Source of the DNA: Channallabes apus
Taxonomy: Eukaryota; Chordata; Actinopteri; Siluriformes; Clariidae
Direction of reading: 5' to 3'
Assembly: GCA_030522415.1 (NCBI GenBank)
Contig: CM060108.1
Location: 37,296,756 to 37,360,755 of the forward strand
Length of the DNA stretch: 64,000 nt
How positions within the stretch are numbered: the stretch's first letter is position 1; every line of letters starts with the position of its first letter. Of this stretch, positions 34,127 through 43,940 are shown piece after piece. The notes beneath the pieces were generated by a model, which saw only the letters and a list, made by a program, of their open reading frames with translations, did not search any database and had not been told where the DNA came from. A program made the position numbers and the translations under genes.

Positions 34127-34996
34127 CTCCAGCCTCTTCTACAACCATTAAACAAGACACATAATACTGTTCAGTGAGCTGAGAGAGAGAGAGAGAGAGA
34201 GAGATGTAACAGAGCAGCAGGCCAGAGAGAGACCCCCTGCACTGAGGGAGTTCCAGCTCAGCACCACAGCCTGCTCTGTTTATTCCTGCAATGTCCCACA
34301 CTGTTTATTAAACATGCATCCGCATCTGCTGGTTAACTGATTTATGTGGCAACTGCTTTAAAAACGACGAATCACTGCAGTGACTGAGTTAGTGAGTATC
34401 AGTCTATCCATAGTGCGCTTTCCGAAGAAAACACAACAAAATCTTACAGCAGGCAAAAGCAATCGATAGCTATCGCTCCGTCAGAACGCTGGTTAAACAC
34501 ACAATCCTGCTGGTCAGAAACCATTACTTTAGTCTGCACAGCCCGAGTCACTTCCTGGTTTGATCTATGGACGGAAAGCAAAATAGGACAAAAGTATCTA
34601 GTAATAGTGGTATTCCAGTAATTGTACAGTGACCACTTGTAATTAAATGGAGTAATTCCATATGCGTTGTTTGTTGTGTTTAATATATTATTTTACACAA
34701 CTTTTTAAAATTATATTTAGGATATAATTTGCATTGTATACTCAGCCCATATTCTCATATTTAATTAGAATTATATTTAAACAAATCTAATAAGTCCTAG
34801 TTTAAACTATAAAGTATTCCTATTGTGTATTTAATTACCATGTAGTCCAAAAATGTATACACACTTCAACAGTTCTCTATGCCCTTTTTTAAAACTCAAA
34901 ATGAATTTTGACAGCAGTGACCCCATCAGAAGAGGGGTGTATATATTTTTCATGTTGCAGTGTGGATATAGTTTTTGGGTCCCTCTATACATAGTA
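34127..34996. promoter_or_regulatory. 5' UTR and promoter region of pik3c3, then spacer
   Basis: Immediately upstream of the start codon (minus strand) the sequence GAAGAGGCTGGAG gives a good context. A GA microsatellite lies at 34180-34204. No TATA box is clear, and the transcription start is unknown, probably between 34140 and 34560. The rest, to 34996, is AT-rich with nothing recognised. Confidence 0.4.
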
Positions 34997-36623
34997 CAAC
35001 CCCTGGCAAAAATTCTGGAATCACCCCTCTCAGAAGATGTTCATTCAAATGTTTAATTGTGTAGAAAAAAATACAAGCACATAAATGCCACAAAACTATT
35101 TTCACTCAACAATCCAAACTTCTGGCTGTATAAAACACTTTAAAAAAACAAAGAAAGATAACTATAGTCAATGACAACTGTTTTGACAACTTAAACAGAG
35201 GAAAAAATATGGAATCACACAAATCTGAGGAAAAAAATATGGAATCACCATGCACTTTGCATTTCTAAAACAAATACCTGTATCTGATTACAACTGCTAA
35301 TTAGTCTACAGTTAAAAAAGAGTGCTTGCACACATTAGGGATGTGTTGAACCAAGATGATTGACATAACTCATAGCTCCAACACGAGAGATGTCAGTTGA
35401 AACAAAGGAGAGAATTATCAAACTTCTTGAAGAAGGTAAATCTTCATGGAATGTTGCAAAAGATGTTGGTTGTTCCCAGTCAGCTGTGTCTAAAATCTGG
35501 ACCAAGTACAAATCAAATGGAAAGGTTGTAAAAGGGAAGCGTACTGGTAGACCAAGAAAGACATCAAAGCGCCAAGACAGAAAACTTAAAGCAATATGTC
35601 TTGAAAACAGAAAATGCACAACAAAACAAATGAGGAACAAATGGGCAGAAAGTGGAGTCAATGTCTGTGACCGGACAGTAAGAAATCGCCTAAAAGAAAT
35701 GGGATTTACATACAGAAAAGCCAAAAGAAAACCATCATTAACATCTAAACAGAAAAAAACAAGGGTTCAGTGGGCTAAAGAAAGACAATCTTGGACTGCG
35801 GATGACTGGATGAGAGTTAGATTCAGTGATGAATCACGAATCTGCATTGGGCAGGGTGATGATGCTGGAACTTTTGTTTGGTGCCGTTCCAATGAAATTA
35901 ATAAAGACAACTGCATGAAGAAAACATGCAAATTTCCACAATCATTATTGATATGGGGTTGTATGTCAGGTAAAGGTATGGGAGACATGACAGTCATTAC
36001 ATCTTCTATAAATGCACATGTTTATGTTGAGATTTTGGACACTTTTCTTATTCCATCAATTGAAAGGATGTTTGGTGATGGTAGCATAATTTTTCAGGAT
36101 GATAATGCATCGTGCCATAGGGCAAAATCTGTGAAAACATTCCTACAGGAAATACATATAATGTCAATGGCATGGCCTGCAAATAGTCCGGACCTTAATC
36201 CAATTTAAAATCTGTGGTGGAAATTAAAGAAAATGGTCCACGACAAGCTCCAACCTGCAAAGCTGATCTGGCAACTGCAATAAGACAAAGCTGGAGACAG
36301 ATTGATGAAGTATACTGTTGGACATTAGTTAAATCCAGGCCCAGGCTGTTATAAAAGCCAGAGGTGCTGCAACAAAGTACAAGTATTGTTTTTATTTGGT
36401 GATTCCATATTTTTTTCCCTCTGTTTGAGTTGTCAAAACAGTTGTCATTGACTATAGTTATCTTTCTTAGTTTTTTTTTAAAGTGTTTTATACAGCCAGA
36501 AGTTTGGATTGTTGAGTGAAAATAGTTTTGTGGCATGTATGTGCTTGTTTTTTTTCTACACAATTAAACATTTGAATGAACATCTTCTGAGAGGGGTGAT
36601 TCCATAATTTTTGCCAGGGGTTG
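34997..36623 (+). mobile_element. Second Tc1-like transposon with long inverted repeats
   Basis: 1,627 bp between TA dinucleotides (34995-34996 and 36624-36625). Inverted repeats of about 220 bp start CAACCCCTGGCAAAAATT and contain GGAATCACCCCTCTCAGAAG; the inner parts hold GACAACTGTTTTGACAAC. The family differs from the 31.3 kb element. The two repeats differ at few sites, suggesting a fairly recent insertion. Confidence 0.92.
35390..36350 (+). pseudogene. Tc1-family transposase broken at the catalytic Glu
   Basis: From the ATG at 35390 a frame of 272 residues runs through the HTH region (SVETKERIIKLLEEGKSS...), the GRPRK link (54-58), the first Asp (FSDES, about 147) and the second Asp (QDDN, D238), up to SPDLNPI. 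The next codon, at 36206-36208, is TAA, exactly where the DD34E glutamate belongs. The same frame then continues as NLWWKLKKMVHDK. A one-base loss near 36245 shifts the remaining C-terminus. The protein would lack a catalytic residue and its last 60 or so residues. Confidence 0.92.
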
Positions 36624-36629
36624 TATATA

Positions 36630-38000
36630 TATGAGGTGACATCAAAAAGTTTAGAGACTACTTTGTAACTCACCAATAGATGCACGCACAGTCATAGGGG
36701 ACAACGACCTTCATAAGTGTGCTAAAAGACATCATCCTGTTTACGTCGGGAGCTGTGCAACTGGTGCTATTCTGACCACGTCCATTACCACGTCTGCTAT
36801 TGATAAAAGCAAAAATTTACATGCACTTATCATTATATTGGGCTTTTAATGTTTTTATTATTATTTAAAATACTTGTAGGGGTAAAATAATTATACAACA
36901 TCAATCTTTAACAGGAGATAACCCCAATAATTTGGGGCACAAGGTTTAATTTATTTTAAACCATCACATCCAACAACCATCATTAAGAAACCATAACAGG
37001 ATAAAAATTATGAAGAGCATTCATGCCAAACAATGACTTTGAAATTTTAAAAACTTTGAAATTCCTTGTAGGCGGCACAGTGGTGTAGTGGTTAGCACTG
37101 TTGCCTTGCAGCTCCAGGGTCTGGATTTCATTCCCGGCCAGGCTCGATTCCTGTCTCTGTGTGCATGGAGTTTGTATGTTCTCCCCATGCTTGGTGGGTT
37201 TCCTCCGGGTACTCCGGTTTCCTCCCACAGTCTAAAGATATGCATGTTAGGCTAATTGGCGTTCCAAAATTGCCTGTAGTGTGTGAGTGTGTGTGCCCTG
37301 TGATGGATTGACACCCTGTCCAGCGTGTACCCTGCCTCGTGCCATAAGCCTCCTGTTATATGCTCCAGGTCCCCGCGACCCTGAATACAGGATAAAGCAT
37401 TATAGAAGATGAGTGAGTGACTGAGTAAAATTCCTTGTGAATGAAGGTGAAAAGAAATTTACATTAAGAGAAGATGTTAAGCACAGTACAGTGATGAGAC
37501 TCTTAGTCGCAGTAAAACTTTTTTATTGGTACAAATATTTTAAAGAACGCTGTACATCTGCGAATGGTGATTTCAGCCAAGGTGGCTTGTATGAACAAGG
37601 AGTGGAACACCTGATCCTCGAAAGTCATCAGATAATTTGTTGCCAACTTGCAGAAGAGATACATCTGTCTGTGGGAACTGTACACACAATCATTCACCAA
37701 CACCACTTAGCTGGGTGTTATTACCACATCCCACATACCATACAGCCCTGACCTCATTCCAAGCTATTTCCACATGTTTGGGTCCTTAAAGGAGTTCCTG
37801 GGAGGCCAGCATTTCAGATGTGAAACACACAGTTGAACTGGTACATTGCACAAATGGATGGAATAATGATATTTTCAGAAATAAATATCAGCAAGATGGT
37901 TTGAAATTGGGCTCGAAATTGGGTGGAACTGATAAAGAAGGTGAAGCTTTTGTAGTCTCAACCCTTTTGTGTGGACTGTGCTTTAAAGTTGTGTCCGTGC
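36630..38000 (+). mobile_element. Mariner-like relic, copy 2, interrupted by a SINE
   Basis: Starts ATATGAGGTGACATCAAAAAGTTTAGAGAC, like the end of mariner-type elements. After the SINE at 37070-37427 it holds transposase remains in broken frames ([33 protein letters not shown]). It shares GAGTTCCTGGGAGGCCAGCATTTCAGATGTGA with the copies at 25.2 and 57.7 kb. Confidence 0.65.
37070..37427 (+). repeat. Best-preserved SINE copy with target site duplication
   Basis: Starts AGGCGGCACAGTGGTGTAGTGGTTAGCACTG (A box) with a B-box-like region and the full body, and ends AATACAGGATAAAGCATTATAGAAGATGAGTGAGTG. It is bounded by the 11-base direct repeat AAATTCCTTGT at 37059-37069 and 37428-37438. This gives the consensus ends for the other copies. 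Confidence 0.85.
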
Positions 38001-38389
38001 AAAGACTCTGTTAAAAAATGTCACTCGCTCCTGGTGTATGTTTTAAAATGCTCCAGGTCGATAAATTAGAGTGTGCTGTAACATAGCAAACCTGATAAGT
38101 ATTTGATTGGATCGAACAGATGAATTAATATTTTGTAACTACATTAGAATGTGGTAATGTTAAACAAATGTTCTCAGACATTGGTGTAGATAGCTTTTGT
38201 GATGTTACACCGGTAATACAAACACTGGGTGTAAATATGGTTTAATCATCATCATCATCATCATCATCATCACCACCACCGCTGCCACCATCACCATTAT
38301 AATTATTAAGCACTTTCTTGCCATCCATTGAGGATTAAAGAACGAGCAGTAAAACCAGTAAAGAAACCTAGTGCTCTTTTATTGAATTT
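38001..38389. other. Spacer with ATC/ACC microsatellite
   Basis: AT-rich; (TCA)n at 38246-38272 passing into CCACCACCGC. No gene seen. Confidence 0.6.
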
Positions 38390-38406
38390 AAATTTATAAC
38401 CAGCCT

Positions 38407-39086
38407 TTTAAAGTGGTGCATAGACTTCATCTTTCTAAAGCCAAACTAGCAAAGATGTATGCCTCGGTAGATCCTACCTGTGTGAGATGCAAGCAGTCTC
38501 CTGCTACATTGGCTCATATGTTCTGGTTATGTCCCAAACTATCTGTATTTTGGTCAAACATATTTCTATCTTACTCCAACATATTCTGCAAAGATTTGTG
38601 TGTGAATCCTTTAACTGCCATCTTTGGCATCGTATATGAAGACAATAACCTGTCAAAAAGTGAATTGGACTGTATTGCTTTTACCTCCCTGTTGGCAAGA
38701 CGCCTGATTTTGATCAATTGGAAACAATCATCTCCCCCGGCCTTTAAACAATGGGCAAATGATGTCCTATATTTCCTTAGTTTGGAGAAAATAAGACTGA
38801 ATTTAAGTGGTTCAAGATCCAAGTTCACGGCCAGGTGGCGTCCTTTCTTGGATTACATCAAAAACAAGATATGACTACGAGAGGTCAAAACTATGTGGCT
38901 GTTACCAGGTTTTGTTTATGATGTTCTGATGCTATTTCCTGTACACAATAGAAGAACACTTTGTATATATGTTATGGTGTTGGTTATGTTATATACGGTA
39001 TACATATGCTTTTCTTTTCGTTTTTCTTTTCTTTTATTTGTTGTTGTAAAAAAATGAGAAAACAATAAAAAAAAAAAAAAAAAAAA
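38407..39086 (+). mobile_element. 5'-truncated L1/Tx1-type LINE insertion
   Basis: An open frame at 38407-38874 encodes the C-terminal end of an L1-type ORF2: CVRCKQSPATLAHMFWLCPK is the typical Cys/His motif, then FGIVYEDNN, LARRLILINWK and a stop after PFLDYIKNKI. A 3' UTR and an A-run at 39067-39086 follow. The direct repeat AAATTTATAACCAGCCT flanks it (38390-38406 and 39086-39102). It is truncated to about the last 680 bases, typical of target-primed insertion. Confidence 0.88.
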
Positions 39087-39102
39087 AATTTATAACCAGC
39101 CT

Positions 39103-41649
39103 GATTTCAGCCTGCTGACTAAAATGCAACTGTTGAACTTTTCCTCAATGTGGCTTGGCAAGCAGTTATGTACTGTACATAATGTGGTGAATGAGTCAGC
39201 CTTCATACCAGCCCAACACCTCAGTCCATTACATGCTCCACTCAGTATTAAAGAGCCGTTTAAGAGGACGAGCAATGTTGCTCTCCCACTGTGTGCTTCA
39301 CATACTCACAGCTGAGGCTATGTCCTTTCTCTTTTATGCAAACCCACATTCCTTGGTTTCATGCTGAGGGGAAGTGGGTGGTCAGGCTTTCCAGCCACTG
39401 GACAAGTCATAAAAACTACAGGGTCAAGTGAAGCTGAAAGTAAGCACTAATATTCAGTGGTTAGACATTCAGAGAAAAAAAGAAGGAACATTATAGAGCT
39501 TGGATTTATTTGATTTATTAGGTTTATAAGATGTTAGTTGCATATAACAAATTTGACCAGGTTAAATTTTACATATCCAAAGCAATTTATAAGTGAGCTA
39601 GACTCTTATGAAATTAATTGTAATAACAACTAGCCAAGTTGTGATTCTCCAACATTTCCATCCTTCATCTGATTGCTTGCCATTCTTGCCCGTCCAATCC
39701 CAGTTCCACTGTACAGCTCTAAACTGAAGCACCTCCTAAGGCACTGTTCCCGATTATTTATGTTGGACGGATGTTTTTTTTTATTTATCTAAACTGCGAT
39801 ATTTGTAGGCCAAAAGGAGGAAAGTTTTCAATGATGCAGTGTGAAGTGAGAACACAAAAGTGCCTAGTATAGAGCCTTGAGGCACGACATGAGTTGTTTA
39901 AGCAATATCCCAGAAGAGGGTGTGCTGTTGTGCTGAATATTAGTAATATTGCTTTTCAGTTCTACAAACACCATTTATTATCAACAGATTATTATTTGTT
40001 TCTTTATTTAACCAGTCATTTTGCTTCTAATGGATCTAACTAACTGCAACTGGGTGGAGCGGGCAATTGACATTTAATTATGGAAGTCAATTTAAATTCT
40101 TTCCGTACTACGTAGGCAAAAGGTGTGTGGAATGTGGAGGTGTTGGACATTATATTTTCATTTATTCCGCTTTAGGATATTAACTAACTTCCTGGTTCTA
40201 ATGATAAATCCAAAATAGTGTTAAATGGAAAGCTAGTGCGCTATGTAGGATGTACAATCACTTGTTTCACACATCAAGTAGTGCCTTCGACCAGGAGTTA
40301 GGGAGGAATTTGGGCTTCAGCCTTGTGTTAGATGCGAGTTAACTTTGTAGCTCGCGTTAGCTGTGAACAGAACAGCATGGATGGTTCAGAGGCATTTCAG
40401 AACGACTTATACAGTAGTACAAGTAATTATTAAGGAGACAGTGTTATTTAAGACAACAACAGTATAAGAAAGTGCTTCTGTGACTGGTTTTGAATGTGGG
40501 TTTTTGTTAGGCAGCTGCTCTCCTCTCTTTCAAGTACTGTGGACTGTACCGACCTACTTATACACTTGCTACAATGATAATAGTGATACATATTGTTTAT
40601 ATCAGCACTTCTGGAATGTCACTTGACCAATCAGGTTACTTTAGTCGGAATTAACTGGTGTATACCTGATACAACATGAAGGCATTTACCTTCCATGATA
40701 GTATAAAATCTTCCTGAGTCCAACTATATAATAACCAGAAGGAAACATGTTCAATGAACAACAGACACTCCAGAATGTTCTTTTGAGATGAAAATTTTAA
40801 AGAGTGGAAAGTGCTATAAGAACTGGGACTTGCCAGGATCTTCTGCAGACTAGGTGTTCTGCAAACGCCTTTCTCAATAGATATTGGCAGATGTAAAATT
40901 TATGGGGTTGTAAAAGATTTTTGGCCTATGTTGAAATGCAAATATTTCTTAGTGTAACAATCAGTCTGATACGTCAAGGCCAGATCAACCTGGCTGTGAA
41001 TTACTTATGAATTACGCACTTATGTTCACTGAACCGCTTCATTAGTCTTAATGGTCTGAAAATTTATTATATTCCTTAAAAACAAGTATTTAATGTGGAG
41101 GTCAAGTAGTCACTACGTGCGTTTGAGTTCCTCAGAGAGCCCAGAGATAGGCAATGGTGAGTCACTCTGTCCGGACTGTGGCGCGTGTCTCAACCATTGA
41201 GCAGCAGCACCACAAGCATGACACAACACACTTTTCAACACCTTCAACTACCATGGAGTAACAGAGGCACAAATGCTCCAAACAGAGAGTTATGGGGCCC
41301 TAGGGTCATTTAAAAAGCTCATTTCTCTTATTGCAATTCTGTAAAAAGGATGAAAGATGAGCTAATGTTAGGGTTAGTATGTAATGTTTGGTTCGGGTTC
41401 AAAGAGCATTACCTTCCTTGCATCATAGGCAATCCTTCTCATCACACACAGACAGACAGCTAATTGATCAGAATACATTGCTACATACATTCTGTTGCAT
41501 TTAACTTGTAGCTTAACATGGACAATCTTAAGCAGGTTCTTTATATTGACATGCAATACTTCAATTAATATATAAAATACAATATATACAAATTATATAC
41601 CAACATTTTTCTTGCACATACACAGGCAGACACACATGCACACACCCAC
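39103..41649. other. Intergenic stretch without a recognised gene
   Basis: AT-rich unique-looking sequence. I found no coding exon that reads on a known family and no clear transposon. A CATAAAA-type motif at about 39408 and a GAAGCTGAAAGTAAG site at 39430 could be promoter-like, but nothing supports a gene downstream. Further 3' exons of the minus-strand candidate gene at 41650-41984 could lie here. Confidence 0.4.
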
Positions 41650-41984
41650 CTGCAGCTGAGGTGCAATAAAAGTCTGATGGGTGAGACTTCTTTATGGGTT
41701 TCCTCCTTCCAAACAACCACTGAAGCCTCAGCTGGACCGGGCCCATGCAAGCTTACAAAACAGAGACATGTCTATGACATCAGTATGAGCTAAGTCTGGG
41801 AAAGCCTGTGAGGGTCAGTACATCCACCAGCCATGACGTTAAGCCCTGTCTGTTTGTATGTTTGAGGATTACCTAGTAACCACCGGGTGAACTTGTTCCT
41901 CAGAGAACAGTAGCATCTGTCCACTGATGTTTTCGCCATGTAGTTGACCACCCTCAGGAGCACCGTATAGAGATATTGAATCAT
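41650..41984 (-). CDS. Candidate two-exon piece of an unrecognised gene
   Basis: On the minus strand a frame starting ATG at 41984 (A at -3) reads MIQYLYTVLLRVVNYMAK and on to RWLL at 41873, followed by the donor GTAATC. After the acceptor TTTTGTAAG a second exon (41751-41650) continues in phase 1 with CMGPVQLRLQWLFGRRKP and ends SDFYCTSAA before the donor GTGGGT. Together 112 + 102 bases, about 71 residues, Arg/Lys-rich, no signal peptide. I do not recognise it, and the remaining exons were not found. It lies between pik3c3 and msmp. It could be a small lineage-specific gene or chance. Confidence 0.35.
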
Positions 41985-42339
41985 CGTGCTTCGTCCAGCC
42001 AGGTGACGATTATATTAGGTGTTAACACATCAGTAATGTTGATGTAATGGTATAAGATGTGCATAAGCAGGGTAGTCAATGACCGTGATTTTTTTCCCCT
42101 TCTCTGCCTTCTTGCTCACCTCTACTCTTACTCTCACCTCATCCTCCATTCCTCGCTCTTAGTCATTTTATGTCAGTATTTTGTTTTTCAAGGTCATGCC
42201 CAGTGGAGCGGAGAATGGCAAATCGCTGGAGAAAAAGAATGTGCCAAACCGCAGGCTTTCCCCCCCCTCTCCAAAAAACATGCCAAGGGTTCCCCCCTCC
42301 CACCTCAGCTGTACCTCGCCCTCACAGAAGTGTGGGGGG

Positions 42340-42345
42340 TATAAA
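42340..42345 (+). promoter_or_regulatory. msmp: TATA box of msmp
   Basis: TATAAA in GGGGGGTATAAATGGAGG lies 57 bases before the msmp start codon, with the expected start of transcription near 42370. It fits a tissue-specific gene for a secreted protein. Confidence 0.7.
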
Positions 42346-42396
42346 TGGAGGTACCAAAACAGAGAGTGATTCAAACAAGTGACACAAAGAGAAGAC

Positions 42397-43072
42397 ATGG
42401 CAGGACAGAGGATGATGATCCTGATTGGCGTTTTGCTGTGGATGACTTGCTCCGCAGCTCCAACCGAATGCCACTTCAACTCTCAAGGTGAGATAAGCTT
42501 CTAACCTACCCGACTGCAATGTGGACAGGTACATTATTCACACATGATTACAAGAACTATCTTCCTTGAGAAAGTAGGCAGCACAGTAAAATCAAGAGAT
42601 GTGACTTTGAAATACCTGTACATACAGTATCTTGTGTATTAATTACATCACCTTCCAGGTTTATGCAACTTTTTAGAAGCTTAAAGCCTGTTCCTCTTTC
42701 CCCCTACAGCTCTGTGCGAGTATGAGGGAAGAAAATACTCATTGGGTCAGACCTGGATGGAGAAGGAGTGCATTCAGTGCACCTGTCTGCACCCTTTCGG
42801 CGTGGGCTGTTGTGAAACGTCTGTGACTTTTTAAAGAAATACTAACTTAGTGACTCAGCAATTTGATAAATTTAAATAACATCAGATCTTTTTTCATCCT
42901 CAGTGTACAGCAGCCAGTGGATTTCCCGCCTTGGTGCCAGGTACGTGTTGAATCTGTAACCTGCAAGGTGAGCCTGGTGCTGAGCTCTGACCCGCGTCTG
43001 CCCTGTATTCCGGGAGAGGGGAACAGTGTGGATCCCAGCCATGGAGAAATGAACCTGCAACTAGCAGGTTAA
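42397..43072 (+). CDS. msmp: Prostate-associated microseminoprotein-like secreted protein
   Basis: Three exons, 42397-42487, 42710-42818 and 42904-43072, phases 1 and 2, 122 residues. Residues 1-21 form a signal peptide with the core MMILIGVLLWMT, ending near CSAAP. The mature chain carries the beta-microseminoprotein cysteine pattern: ECHF, LCEYEG, ECIQCTCLHPFGVGCC, PPWCQV, VTCK and LPCIPG. Conserved family phrases are CTCLHPxGVGCC and SDPRLPC. It is a small disulphide-rich secreted protein; the human one is reported as a chemotactic ligand, and I do not infer more for the fish. The position beside rgp1 and gba2 is the same as on human 9p13.3, which supports orthology. The C-terminal tail is shorter than in human. 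Confidence 0.93.
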
Positions 43073-43477
43073 CAAGACAACAAAGCAGTCGATCCATCGG
43101 CCAAACCTGCACCGTGCTGGTCCACCTGAGCTGTCATTGTGCTTCACCTGTAGGATCTGTAATAACGACATTATAAATATTTGCTTTTTATCCCCCTTAA
43201 AGTTACATTTGGGTTGGTTATGTGCTGCTCTTGATCAGGGTGCGTTTATTTCTCCTGCTTTAATAAACCGTACTGGTTTTACAACACTCCAGAGCACAGA
43301 TCTGGTAATTGTAGATCTGGTACGTACTTGTCCTTTATGTCACCGATTTAATTATCTACTCACATAGCATGGTCATAATACTTTAATATTACTGAATGCA
43401 CTATTGTAAATATCCAGCTTTGCACTTTGACTTATACATGTATTACATTTTAATGCCATGAGTATCATATTTACCTA

Positions 43478-43483
43478 AATAAA
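43478..43483 (+). terminator. Poly(A) signal of msmp
   Basis: AATAAA about 405 bases after the stop. An earlier AATAAA at 43261 is a second candidate. The rgp1 transcript ends on the other strand only some 80 bases further on. Confidence 0.5.
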
Positions 43484-43559
43484 ATAACATTAAAGTAAAC
43501 CCTTGTCTGTTAATGGTGATGGGGAGAATAACTAAATACATGTTTCTATGGTTCCACTC

Positions 43560-43565
43560 TTTATT
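43560..43565 (-). terminator. Poly(A) signal of rgp1
   Basis: TTTATT on the plus strand is AATAAA for rgp1, about 375 bases beyond its stop codon. The two convergent genes thus end almost back to back. Confidence 0.45.
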
Positions 43566-43891
43566 TGCCAAGAGTTCAAAACACTGTTAATAACTGTAAT
43601 ACGTAATCAGTCAGCTTGTTACAAGCAGAGATATTACACACTGAACAGGAAAGCATTTGTGTATGCATATATAAATATAAAAATAGAGCAACTCCGTAGT
43701 GGAGAGTTCATGTAAAATCAGATACATTAACTCACCAGGAATATAATAAATATGAATAAGGTCCCATATTAATGTCTGAAATTTTAAAATCAGGTCCACA
43801 TACATACACAAGATTTAAAAAAAAACAAAAAAAAAAAAAACATAAAAGACAAAAAACATCATGATGCCGTTTTTTGATCTGGAAATTTCAA

Positions 43892-43940
43892 CACACACAC
43901 ACACGAACGCAGCACACACACATATATATATATATATATC
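43892..43940. repeat. CA/TA microsatellite abutting the rgp1 stop codon
   Basis: (CA)n then (TA)n between 43892 and 43938. It runs up to the minus-strand stop codon of rgp1 (43939-43941), so the first bases of its 3' UTR are a TA repeat. Confidence 0.85.

Noticed and set aside
41374..41460. A third exon (RIAYDARK) of the candidate gene at 41.7-42.0 kb
   Set aside because: The reading frame that gives this peptide does not match the phase left by the second exon at any AG nearby.
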